A stretch of 64,000 bases of DNA, taken from Acidovorax delafieldii (GTDB taxonomy: Bacteria > Pseudomonadota > Gammaproteobacteria > Burkholderiales > Burkholderiaceae_C). Below are positions 44,770 to 54,784 of this stretch, in pieces; within the stretch, counting starts at the first letter, position 1, and the number at the start of each line of letters is the position of its first letter. A program made the position numbers and the translations under genes. The notes beneath the pieces were generated by a model that ran no database searches, was not told where the DNA came from, and saw only the letters and a program-made list of their open reading frames with translations. The stretch spans positions 62,001-126,000 of the forward strand of contig NZ_VJWE01000012.1 of assembly GCF_007993815.1 (NCBI RefSeq). Direction: 5' to 3'.

Positions 44770-46332
44770 ATGACCACAACAAGCCCCCAAGCCCTGGTTG
44801 AGCTGACCGCCAACGAACTGCGCCATCACATCGGCACGCGCGAGATTTCGCCGGTGGAGCTGCTCGACGCCTGCATCGCCCGCATCGAGGCGGTGAACCC
44901 GCATGTGAATGCCGTCACTGCCACCTGCTACGACCGCGCCCGCACCGAGGCCAAAGCGGCCGAGCAAGCCGCGTTGCGCGGCGAACCACTGGGCCTGCTG
45001 CATGGCCTGCCCATGGGCGTGAAGGACCTGGAGGCCACTGCGGGCTTGCTGACCACCTATGGATCGCAGATCTACCGTGAGCACATTCCGGCCGAGGACA
45101 ACGTGCTGGTGGCGCGCTTGCGCGCTGCGGGCGCCATCGTCACGGGCAAGACCAACATCCCCGAGATGGGGGCGGGCGCGAATTCGCGCAACACCGTGTG
45201 GGGCGCTACGGGCAATCCGTTCAACCCCAACCTGAACGCCGGGGGTTCTTCAGGCGGCTCGGCCGTTGCGCTGGCTTGCGACATGCTGCCGGTGTGTACG
45301 GGCTCGGACACGGGTGGGTCGCTGCGCATTCCTGCATCCATCTGCGGGGTGGTGGGCTTCCGGCCCTCGCCCGGCGTGGTGCCCAGCTCGCGCAAGCTGC
45401 TGGGCTGGACGCCGATTTCGGTGGTCGGCCCCATGGGCCGCACGGTGGAAGAAGCCTGCCTGCAGCTGGCGGCATCGGCCGGCATGTCGGCGGGCGACCC
45501 GCTGAGCTACCCGCTGGACCCGATGAGCTTTCTGTTACCCGAAACCGTGGACCTGAGCCGCCTGCGCGTGGCTTATACCGAGGACTTTGGTGCCTGCGCT
45601 GTGGACAACGGTATCCGCGCCGTGTTCCGCCGCAATGTACAGGCCATGAAGCACCTGTTTGCGCGTTGCGACGCCATCGACATCGACCTGGGCGATGTGC
45701 ACCGCTGCTTTGACGTGCTGCGCGCCGAGGCCTTTGTGGCCAGCACGCGCGAGGCCTACGAGCGCGACCCCGCCAGCCTGGGCCCCAACACCCGCGCCAA
45801 CTACGAAATGGGCGCCGCCATGACGCTGCTCGACAGCGCCTGGGCGCAGGCCGAGCAGACACGCATCCTGGCGCGGTTCCAGAAGCTGTACGAAGAGTAC
45901 GACGTGATCCTGGCGCCCACTACGCCGGTGTCGCCGTTTGCGTGGACCGAGCTGTTTGCCAGCCATATCAACGGCGAGCCGCAGGCCAACTACTACCGAT
46001 GGCTGGCGTTGACTTATGTGACCACGCTCACCACCCACCCGGCGCTGAGCCTGCCCTGTGGGCTGGACGACGCCGGGATGCCGTTTGGCCTGCAGATCGT
46101 GGGGCGCTTCCGTGCCGACCGCCACACGCTGGGCGTGGGGCATGCGCTGGAGCAGGCGTTCAAGGGCATTGCTGGGCTGGCACGGCCCCGGCCCGACATC
46201 GCCAAGCTGATGCAAACCAATGCCGAACCCGCGCTGACCTCCATCGTGACCGTGGCACCCGACCCCCGCGATGCCCGCAGCCTGCCGCGTGACGACCGTG
46301 CGGCATCGGCAGCGCAGGTGTCGGCCGTTTGA
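44770..46332 (+). CDS. Amidase (amidase signature family)
   Basis: 520 residues. The Ser-cisSer-Lys triad can be placed: K85 (MGVKD), cis-Ser S160 in the GGSSGGS loop, and S184 in GSDTGGSLRIPAS. No signal peptide is present, so it is cytoplasmic. It should release ammonia from an amide or cleave an N-acyl bond. It lies 34 bp after the Bug gene and 13 bp before the oxidase gene, in the dsdA operon. A D-serinamide- or D-amino-acid-amide-like substrate is inferred from that place. Confidence 0.88.
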   Translation: MTTTSPQALVELTANELRHHIGTREISPVELLDACIARIEAVNPHVNAVTATCYDRARTEAKAAEQAALRGEPLGLLHGLPMGVKDLEATAGLLTTYGSQIYREHIPAEDNVLVARLRAAGAIVTGKTNIPEMGAGANSRNTVWGATGNPFNPNLNAGGSSGGSAVALACDMLPVCTGSDTGGSLRIPASICGVVGFRPSPGVVPSSRKLLGWTPISVVGPMGRTVEEACLQLAASAGMSAGDPLSYPLDPMSFLLPETVDLSRLRVAYTEDFGACAVDNGIRAVFRRNVQAMKHLFARCDAIDIDLGDVHRCFDVLRAEAFVASTREAYERDPASLGPNTRANYEMGAAMTLLDSAWAQAEQTRILARFQKLYEEYDVILAPTTPVSPFAWTELFASHINGEPQANYYRWLALTYVTTLTTHPALSLPCGLDDAGMPFGLQIVGRFRADRHTLGVGHALEQAFKGIAGLARPRPDIAKLMQTNAEPALTSIVTVAPDPRDARSLPRDDRAASAAQVSAV

Positions 46333-46345
46333 GCAGGAGGAGCAG

Positions 46346-47491
46346 ATGCAAACCGTAGACACCATCGTCATCGGCGGAGGCATTGCCGGGGCCTCCGTGG
46401 CCTGGCAACTGGTGCAGCCCGGCGCCGCAGGGCAGAGCGCCAGAGTGCTGCTGCTGGAGCGCGAATCGCAGCCCGGCTACCACACCACCGGCCGCTCGGC
46501 AGCGCTGTACATGGCGACCTATGGCACGCCCAACATCCAGGCGCTGACGCGGGCCAGCCGGGCGTTTTACGACGCGCCGCCGGTGGAGTTTGGCTCTGAC
46601 CCCATCCTCTCGCCCCGGGGCGTGGTCTATGTGGCCGGGCCGGACCAGCTGGACCTGCTCAAGCAGACCTACGACGAAGCACATGCCACCTCGCCCAATG
46701 TGCAATGGGTGGACAAGGCCGAGCTGCAGGCGATGCTGCCCTGCCTCAAACCCGAGGCTGTGGCAGCCGGCATGAGCGAGCCCGAGGCGGCCGACATTGA
46801 TGTGAACGCCCTGCACCAGGGCTACCTGCGTGGCCTGCGCCAGCATGGCGGCCAGGTGCTGACGAACGCTGAGGTCACGGCTGTGCGCCGCGAAGGCACT
46901 GTGTGGCAGGTGACGCTGGCCGATGGGCGATTGTTTGCCGCCCCCACCATCGTCAATGCCGCGGGTGCCTGGGCCGATGTGGTGGCGGGCCTGGCCGGTG
47001 TACCACCCATCGGGCTGGAGCCGCGCCGCCGTACGGCATTCACCTTTCCTGTGCCTGATGGCATGGATGCCACCCACTGGCCAGCCGTGATTGGCATCGA
47101 CGAGAGCTTTTACTTCAAGCCCGACGCGGGGCAACTACTGGGCTCACCGGCCAATGCCGACCCTACACATCCGCACGATGTGGTGCCGGAAGAGCTCGAC
47201 GTGGCCACCGGGATTTATCACATCGAGGAAATGACCCGCTTCCAGATCCGCCGCCCGTCGCACACCTGGGCCGGGCTGCGCTCCTTCGTGTCGGATGGCG
47301 ACTTGGTGATCGGCTGGGACAACCACGTGCCCGGCTTCTTCTGGCTGGCCGGGCAGGGCGGATACGGGATTCAAAGCGCGGCGGGCGCCTCGTTGCTGGC
47401 GCGGCAACTGTTGCGGGGCGAGCCGCTGTCCGAGGAGCTGGTGCGCGAGGGCGTGGGGGTGGAAGGGCTGTCGCCTGCGCGTTTGCGCTGA
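46346..47491 (+). CDS. FAD-dependent D-amino acid/glycine oxidase-type enzyme
   Basis: 381 residues, with AGGAGGAG before the ATG. The dinucleotide motif is IGGGIAGASVAW (residues about 8-19), the DAO-fold marks HTTGRSAALY follow, and the C-terminal FAD segment is GQGGYGIQSAAGAS. It belongs to the DadA/glycine-oxidase superfamily. In the dsdA operon it probably oxidises D-amino acids other than D-serine, or the product of the amidase. Confidence 0.88.
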   Translation: MQTVDTIVIGGGIAGASVAWQLVQPGAAGQSARVLLLERESQPGYHTTGRSAALYMATYGTPNIQALTRASRAFYDAPPVEFGSDPILSPRGVVYVAGPDQLDLLKQTYDEAHATSPNVQWVDKAELQAMLPCLKPEAVAAGMSEPEAADIDVNALHQGYLRGLRQHGGQVLTNAEVTAVRREGTVWQVTLADGRLFAAPTIVNAAGAWADVVAGLAGVPPIGLEPRRRTAFTFPVPDGMDATHWPAVIGIDESFYFKPDAGQLLGSPANADPTHPHDVVPEELDVATGIYHIEEMTRFQIRRPSHTWAGLRSFVSDGDLVIGWDNHVPGFFWLAGQGGYGIQSAAGASLLARQLLRGEPLSEELVREGVGVEGLSPARLR

Positions 47492-47519
47492 GGTGCCCAG
47501 ACGGGAGGGGCTCAGCCTC

Positions 47520-47735
47520 TCAGGCGAAGGTGTTGACGTTGGTGCCCAACGTGCCGCTGGTGGCCAGCTGGGGCTGGGGCATGGACTGCTGCATGGCGTC
47601 GATCATGGTGGCGGCCGATACGGCCTGCATGTCCAGCGCCTTTTTCAGTACCACCATGTTCAAGGCGTCCGACGTCTTGGCGCTGGCCAGGTTGGTAGCG
47701 GTGTTGACGATGCTGTTGGTCAGGGCGACGTCCAT
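47520..47735 (-). CDS. YjfB-family putative motility protein
   Basis: 71 residues from the ATG at 47733-47735, with GAGGAG upstream. It has the short helical pattern of the family: DVALTNSIVNTATNLASAKTSD, then NMVVLKKALDMQA, then a Pro/Gly-rich tail. Members are linked to motility by co-occurrence only. No flagellar genes are near. Confidence 0.75.
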   Translation of the reverse strand: MDVALTNSIVNTATNLASAKTSDALNMVVLKKALDMQAVSAATMIDAMQQSMPQPQLATSGTLGTNVNTFA

Positions 47736-47835
47736 GGTGACTCCTCGGGGCAATGGTGGGTTATCGGCGCGGCAGAACGCGGCTTGAGCGTTGTTACATG
47801 TTCAGCGGTCGTGAACCTGCCCTGTAGTGCTCCGC

Positions 47836-49251
47836 CTAGTCCAGCGCGGGTACCCCAAGGGCTGGGCAGGCGGCCAGGTCGGAGGCGTGGGTGTGTGGCA
47901 GCTGGCGGGCTGCGTCGCGCAAGGCGGTGCGCAGGCCTTCTTCCAGCGTGGGGTGATAGAAGGGCATGCCCAAGAGGTCGTGCACTGTCAGTTGCTGCTG
48001 CACGGCCAAGGCCAGCAGGTGCGCCAGGTGCTCGCCGTCAGGGGTGCACAGCTCGGCGCCCAGCAGGCGACCACTGGCATGGTCCGCATAGACGCACAGG
48101 CGTCCATGGTTGCGCTGGGCGGTGCGGGCACGGCCCTGGTTTGTGTAGCTGGCGGTGCCGGTGACGGTACTGTGCGCGTCCATGTCGGCCACGCGCGGTC
48201 CCACCACGGCCACGTTGGGGTCGGCGAACACGATGGACAGCAAGGTGCGGCGTCGAAAGCGCGTGGGATTGGGGGCCAGGGCGTTCAGGCCTGCAATATG
48301 GCCTTCATCGGCCGCCTCGTGCAACAACGGGGTGTGGGTGTTGGCGTCACCCGCCAGAAACACCGGCAAATTGCCAATTTGCTGGGTTTGTGGGTCTACG
48401 GTGGGCAGGCCGCGCGCATCCAGCGGTACGCCCAGTGTCTCCAGTCCCAGGTGTTCAATATTGGGCACCCGGCCCATGGCGGCGATGACCTGGTCCACTA
48501 CCACGCGGTTGGCGCCGCTGGCGACTTCAATGCCTCCAGGCACTTCGCGCAGCTGCGCCTCGGCGCCCATGTGCAGCACCATGTCCTGCTTGAGCAGGGC
48601 CGCCAGCTCGGCATTCAGCGTTGGGTCGCTCAAGCCAGCCAGCGTGTGGCCAGTGGTGAACGCAGCCACCTGCAGGCCCAGCCGCGCGAGCGCTTGGGAT
48701 AGCTCCACTCCAATCGGTCCCATGCCGATCACTGCAATGCGGGGGCCTAGGGTTGGTTGTTCGAACAAGGTGTCGGTGGTGAGCATGCGGTCGCCAAACG
48801 CCAGCCATGCCTCGGGCACACGGGGGCGTGATCCCGTGGCGATGATGATGCTGCGCGTGGCGTAAGCCGTGCCATCAATGTCCACCGAACGCGGCCCCAG
48901 CAGCGTGGCGCGCCCTGACACCTTGTTGTTGCCCAGTTCATGGGTGGCTTTGAGGGCGCCCGCCACGAAGTCGTCGCGCAGTGCGCGCACGCGCTGGAGC
49001 ACGGAAGGCAGGTCTGCGGTCAATGCACTGGCGCCCCGAAGGCCAAATGCTTCAAAGGTGTGGCGGCGGTGGAAAGCGTTGGCCGCCTCGATCAGCGCTT
49101 TGGACGGCATGCAGCCCACGCGGGCGCAGGTAGTGCCCCAGGGGCCTTCATTGACAATGAGGTAGCGGTCGGTGCGCTTGCGCACTTCACGCAGCGCGGC
49201 CAGGCCCGCCGTGCCTGCGCCAATGATGATGGTGTCGAGCGGTTGGGCCAT
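47836..49251 (-). CDS. Dihydrolipoyl dehydrogenase-like pyridine nucleotide-disulfide oxidoreductase
   Basis: 471 residues from the ATG at 49249-49251. FAD motif GAGTAG is at residues 11-16, the redox disulfide is C42-x4-C47 (TTCARVGCMPSK), the NAD motif is GMGPIGVELSQ, and the dimer-interface HPTLEE holds the catalytic His-Glu pair. It should be a working disulfide reductase. It is not next to 2-oxoacid dehydrogenase genes and its N-terminus differs from Lpd of those complexes, so the true substrate (lipoyl, mycothiol-like, or a soluble transhydrogenase role) is open. Confidence 0.86.
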   Translation of the reverse strand: MAQPLDTIIIGAGTAGLAALREVRKRTDRYLIVNEGPWGTTCARVGCMPSKALIEAANAFHRRHTFEAFGLRGASALTADLPSVLQRVRALRDDFVAGALKATHELGNNKVSGRATLLGPRSVDIDGTAYATRSIIIATGSRPRVPEAWLAFGDRMLTTDTLFEQPTLGPRIAVIGMGPIGVELSQALARLGLQVAAFTTGHTLAGLSDPTLNAELAALLKQDMVLHMGAEAQLREVPGGIEVASGANRVVVDQVIAAMGRVPNIEHLGLETLGVPLDARGLPTVDPQTQQIGNLPVFLAGDANTHTPLLHEAADEGHIAGLNALAPNPTRFRRRTLLSIVFADPNVAVVGPRVADMDAHSTVTGTASYTNQGRARTAQRNHGRLCVYADHASGRLLGAELCTPDGEHLAHLLALAVQQQLTVHDLLGMPFYHPTLEEGLRTALRDAARQLPHTHASDLAACPALGVPALD

Positions 49252-49405
49252 GGGGCTTTCTCGGAGTCTGAAAACCCGGAGTGTGATGCGCGAGCCGCCG
49301 CAACGTTGTAGGCGCACAGGCCGTTTCAGTGAGGCCGCTGAGGGCGCTTGCGCGCATGTGAAAACCGAGCTGGTTGCCCTTTGGGGGCCCGGTCTCGGCG
49401 TCCGA

Positions 49406-49999
49406 TCAGGCCTCGGGGTCCGTCCAGCCCACTCGGCCTTGCCCGTGGTCGTTGATGCGTTGCACAAAAGGGGTGGCTTGCGTCTGGGGCAGGCGCAGCT
49501 GCAAGGTGACCAGGGTGCCATGCTGCACGTCCACCAATTCGGCGCCAGCAGCTTCAATTTCGCGGCGCAGCAGGCCTTCCAGGGCATAGGGCACCTGGCA
49601 CTGCAGCAGGGCCATGCGCTGCAGCGTGACCTTGGGGGCCGTCAGCAGTGCCTGGGCAATTGTGTCGGTGTAGGCGCGCACCAGGCCGCCCGCACCCAGC
49701 TTGACGCCGCCAAAGTGGCGTACCACCGTGGCCAGCACGCCTTCCAGGTCCTGGTGGCGCAACACGTCCAGCATAGGGCGGCCGGCGGTGCCGCCGGGCT
49801 CGCCGTCGTCCACCGCAGCTGACTGTCCGCCCGCCAGTAGCGCCCAGCAGATATGGGCTGCGCCAGGGTGTTGCTTCCACAGCGCATCCACTGCCGCCTG
49901 AGCGCTGGCGCGGTCGGCCATGGGCTGCACGCAGCCGATGAAGCGGCTTTTCTTGATGATGAGTTCGCTGTGCGCCGGGGCAGCCAGAGTCTGGGGCAT
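49406..49999 (-). CDS. YigZ/IMPACT family protein
   Basis: 197 residues. The N-terminal Impact domain shows IIKKSRFIGCV, the family mark DDGEPGGTAGRPML, and VVRHFGGVKLGAGGLVRAY. A smaller C-terminal domain (DUF1949-like) follows. YigZ proteins bind RNA or ribosomes; in eukaryotes IMPACT inhibits GCN2. The bacterial role is not settled. A CRP-like palindrome lies about 50 bp upstream of its start. Confidence 0.9.
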   Translation of the reverse strand: MPQTLAAPAHSELIIKKSRFIGCVQPMADRASAQAAVDALWKQHPGAAHICWALLAGGQSAAVDDGEPGGTAGRPMLDVLRHQDLEGVLATVVRHFGGVKLGAGGLVRAYTDTIAQALLTAPKVTLQRMALLQCQVPYALEGLLRREIEAAGAELVDVQHGTLVTLQLRLPQTQATPFVQRINDHGQGRVGWTDPEA

Positions 50000-50048
50000 G
50001 GGGCAGCGAGTGTACGGCGAGCGCTTTGGGTGCCAGCAGGGAGCCGTG

Positions 50049-50064
50049 TGTGACGGAAGTCACA
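50049..50064. promoter_or_regulatory. CRP-type palindrome TGTGA-N6-TCACA
   Basis: A perfect TGTGA-N6-TCACA at 50049-50064 lies between the yigZ start (49999, minus) and the small gene at 50226 (plus). It matches the CRP/Vfr-type consensus exactly in both arms. It could regulate either gene; the distance is about 50 bp to yigZ and 162 bp to the other. Confidence 0.5.
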
Positions 50065-50225
50065 GCCCGGACCCTGAAGGGTGTGGATCGGCACAAATCG
50101 CGGTGGGAATGTGCGTTCTGTCACACATGCCATAGGCGTGCGTTCCTACACTGCGAACTTGTTGCTGTGGCCTACGCTGTTGCTACGCATTTGAAAGCGC
50201 CCGGGCCATCAGAAAAGGAACCGCC

Positions 50226-50426
50226 ATGTTTGCCACTTCGCTCTCTGCACCTTTGCCTACCTCCCTCGCCAGCCATCTGTTCGGCCGTTTCATCTCTCCC
50301 TCGGTATCCCAGGCATCGGGTGCCAGCATGGTGGCATCGACCGGCGCGATGCCAAACGCAATGGAAGAGCACGACGACGAGATGCCGGACCTGGCGCAGC
50401 GCGTGCGGGAAATCGGTGAGTGGTGA
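50226..50426 (+). CDS. Small hypothetical protein
   Basis: 66 residues with AAAAGGAA upstream of the ATG. The first half is Ser/Ala/Pro-rich and the end is acidic (EEHDDEMPDLAQRVREIGEW) with a predicted short amphipathic helix. No domain is recognised. The good ribosome site and 226 bp of clear upstream DNA support a real gene, but codon evidence in such a short frame is weak. Confidence 0.5.
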   Translation: MFATSLSAPLPTSLASHLFGRFISPSVSQASGASMVASTGAMPNAMEEHDDEMPDLAQRVREIGEW

Positions 50427-50467
50427 CACGGCGTGTTGCGTGACGTGACAAGCCACGCAGCGTCCCG

Positions 50468-51013
50468 TCACCCCGTGTTGCCCATGCCACCGTCTGCTGC
50501 GCCCAGGTCGCGTGCCATGAGCACGCTGGTGTAGTTGGTCAAAGGGCGCCAGTCGCACTCGCCGACCACCCGGTAACCCCAGGATTCATACATCGCTATC
50601 AAGGCCGTGGCCGGTTGCGCAGTGTCCAGCGCCATCACCCGGGCGCCCGCTCTGCGGGCATAGTCCAGGGCATAGGCGTGCAGCTGTGTGCCGTAACCCC
50701 GGCCTTTGGCGTCAGGGGTGATGCAGAACTGGCACAAAGACCACACCGAAGGGTCGCGGTACAGCGGCACTGAGGATTCGGGTTGCGGCGGTCGCAGCGT
50801 GACAGTGCCCACATAGTCTTCGCCGTCCAGCATCACCAACCCCGTGCCTGACGCAAACCGCTTCGCCGTATCTTCCACAGACTGGCGGGTGCCCCAGAAG
50901 CGCAGACCCCGCAGCGCGTGGGGTGCATAGGCGCAGTGGATGAGGGTGGTCAGGCGTGCGAGGTCATCGTCGGCCGTGACCGGGCGAATCAAAAGCGAAT
51001 CGGACAAAGTCAT
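50468..51013 (-). CDS. GNAT-family N-acetyltransferase
   Basis: 181 residues. The acetyl-CoA-binding motif A is CITPDAKGRGYGTQLHAYAL (Arg/Gln-x-x-Gly-x-Gly/Ala type). It is followed by VMALDTAQPATALIAMYESWGYRVVG, the usual beta5-alpha4 part. It transfers an acetyl group to an unknown amine. GGAG lies 7 bp before the ATG. The next gene upstream on the same strand also carries a GNAT domain, but the two are not close copies. Confidence 0.87.
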   Translation of the reverse strand: MTLSDSLLIRPVTADDDLARLTTLIHCAYAPHALRGLRFWGTRQSVEDTAKRFASGTGLVMLDGEDYVGTVTLRPPQPESSVPLYRDPSVWSLCQFCITPDAKGRGYGTQLHAYALDYARRAGARVMALDTAQPATALIAMYESWGYRVVGECDWRPLTNYTSVLMARDLGAADGGMGNTG

Positions 51014-51076
51014 CGAGATACTCCGTGGCCTCGCGTTGAAGGCCGCTGGTCGGTCAGCGGGTCGTGTTGCCTCATT

Positions 51077-52039
51077 TCAAAGCTTTAGCTCCCAGGTCTC
51101 TCCCACCAATTGCTGACCAAAGCCTTCGTAGGGCTCGGTCTTGACCAGCCGAAAACCGCGCTGACCGTAGATGCCACGCGCAGCTGTGAGGCAGCTGTTG
51201 GTCCATAGAACCATCTTTTTGTAACCTTTTGCACGTGCAAAGGCAATGCATTCGTCGGTGAGGCGGGCGCCCAGGCCGAGGCCCCTGGCTTTGGGGCTGA
51301 GGATGAGCATGCGCAGCTGCGCCGTGGTGGCCGATTTGCGCACCACAAACACCGAGCCCACACGCTCGCCGTCCAGCTCGGCGATCCAGGCTTTCTCCCA
51401 TGCAGGCTGGAACTTGCGCAAGAACTGCGCTGCGATGTCTGCCACCAAGGCCTCAAAACGGTTGTCCCAGCCGTACTCGCGCCCATAGATCTCGCCATGC
51501 TGCTGCACTACCCAGCCCATGTCGCCGGGCAAAGGGTCGCGCAGGACGGCGATTCGGGTGCCATCCGCCGCGTTGGAGGGGGAGGACAGCAGGGTTTCGA
51601 TCCGGTCCATGGCCTCCACGACCTCCTGGCGCCGAGCCGGGGGCAAGGGGGCGAGCAGTGCGGCAGCTTCGTCGCGCGAACGCTGCTGCAGCGGCTCGAA
51701 CGCCTCGCGTCCAGCAGCGGTGAGCGTGACCAGGCTTTGCCGCGCGTCCTTGGCGTTGGCATGCCGTTCTATCCACCCGGCCTGCTCAAAACGCCGCAAT
51801 ATCCTGCTCATGTACCCGCCGTCCAGCCCCAGCTCCCGCGCGAGTTCGCTGGCCACAGGGGCCTCGCGATGGGCGAGTTCGTAGAGCACGCGCACGTCAG
51901 TCAGTGATAGCTTGCTGCCCAGGTACGGGTCCAGCACGCCAATGCGGCGGGTGATGAAGCGGTTGAACCGGCGCACGGCTTTCACCGCACTCGCAGGCAC
52001 CGGGACGGACTCGGGAAGGGTAGAGGTGTTGTCGCTCAT
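51077..52039 (-). CDS. MarR-GNAT fusion: regulator with acetyltransferase domain
   Basis: 320 residues. Residues about 15-150 are a MarR winged helix (LSLTDVRVLYELAHREAPVASELARELGLDGGYMSRILRRFEQAGW). Residues about 160-320 are a GNAT domain with motif A in MLILSPKARGLGLGARLTDECI. Such fusions are known, but the role of the acetyltransferase part is mostly unproved. It may self-acetylate or use a small molecule as both effector and substrate. A MarR-like palindrome lies 10 bp before the start, so autorepression is likely. Confidence 0.9.
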   Translation of the reverse strand: MSDNTSTLPESVPVPASAVKAVRRFNRFITRRIGVLDPYLGSKLSLTDVRVLYELAHREAPVASELARELGLDGGYMSRILRRFEQAGWIERHANAKDARQSLVTLTAAGREAFEPLQQRSRDEAAALLAPLPPARRQEVVEAMDRIETLLSSPSNAADGTRIAVLRDPLPGDMGWVVQQHGEIYGREYGWDNRFEALVADIAAQFLRKFQPAWEKAWIAELDGERVGSVFVVRKSATTAQLRMLILSPKARGLGLGARLTDECIAFARAKGYKKMVLWTNSCLTAARGIYGQRGFRLVKTEPYEGFGQQLVGETWELKL

Positions 52040-52048
52040 AAATGCCTC

Positions 52049-52068
52049 TGTCAGTTAATTAATTGACA
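52049..52068. promoter_or_regulatory. MarR-type operator before MarR-GNAT gene
   Basis: TGTCA-N-TTAATTAA-N-TGACA is a 20-bp palindrome with only the two N positions unmatched, 10 bp upstream of the MarR-GNAT start. AT-rich palindromes of this kind are typical MarR sites. Confidence 0.65.
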
Positions 52069-52230
52069 AAAGCAAGTATATGTCTGACGGCCATCAAGCC
52101 TGTAACAGTGAGGGGCAAGGGCCGCCAAGGCGACAAAAACCGTCCGCCAACGTAAAATCACGGGTTATCCACCACAGACGCGCACCACGAAGGCCCCCAT
52201 CGCACCGGGGGCGGCCGCGACCCCCTTTGC

Positions 52231-54645
<2,415 letters not shown>

Positions 54646-54784
54646 TCCGCTGCCAGCGTGCTTGCGTGGCGGGCAGGGCGTCCATCTGCCCATTGCATCT
54701 GCAGGCTGAAACGGTTGGCTGGCATGCCGCGCCAACCGCATCGGCGGGGTGGCGGGACTCAGGCGCGCCAGGCCCGCGCGGTGG

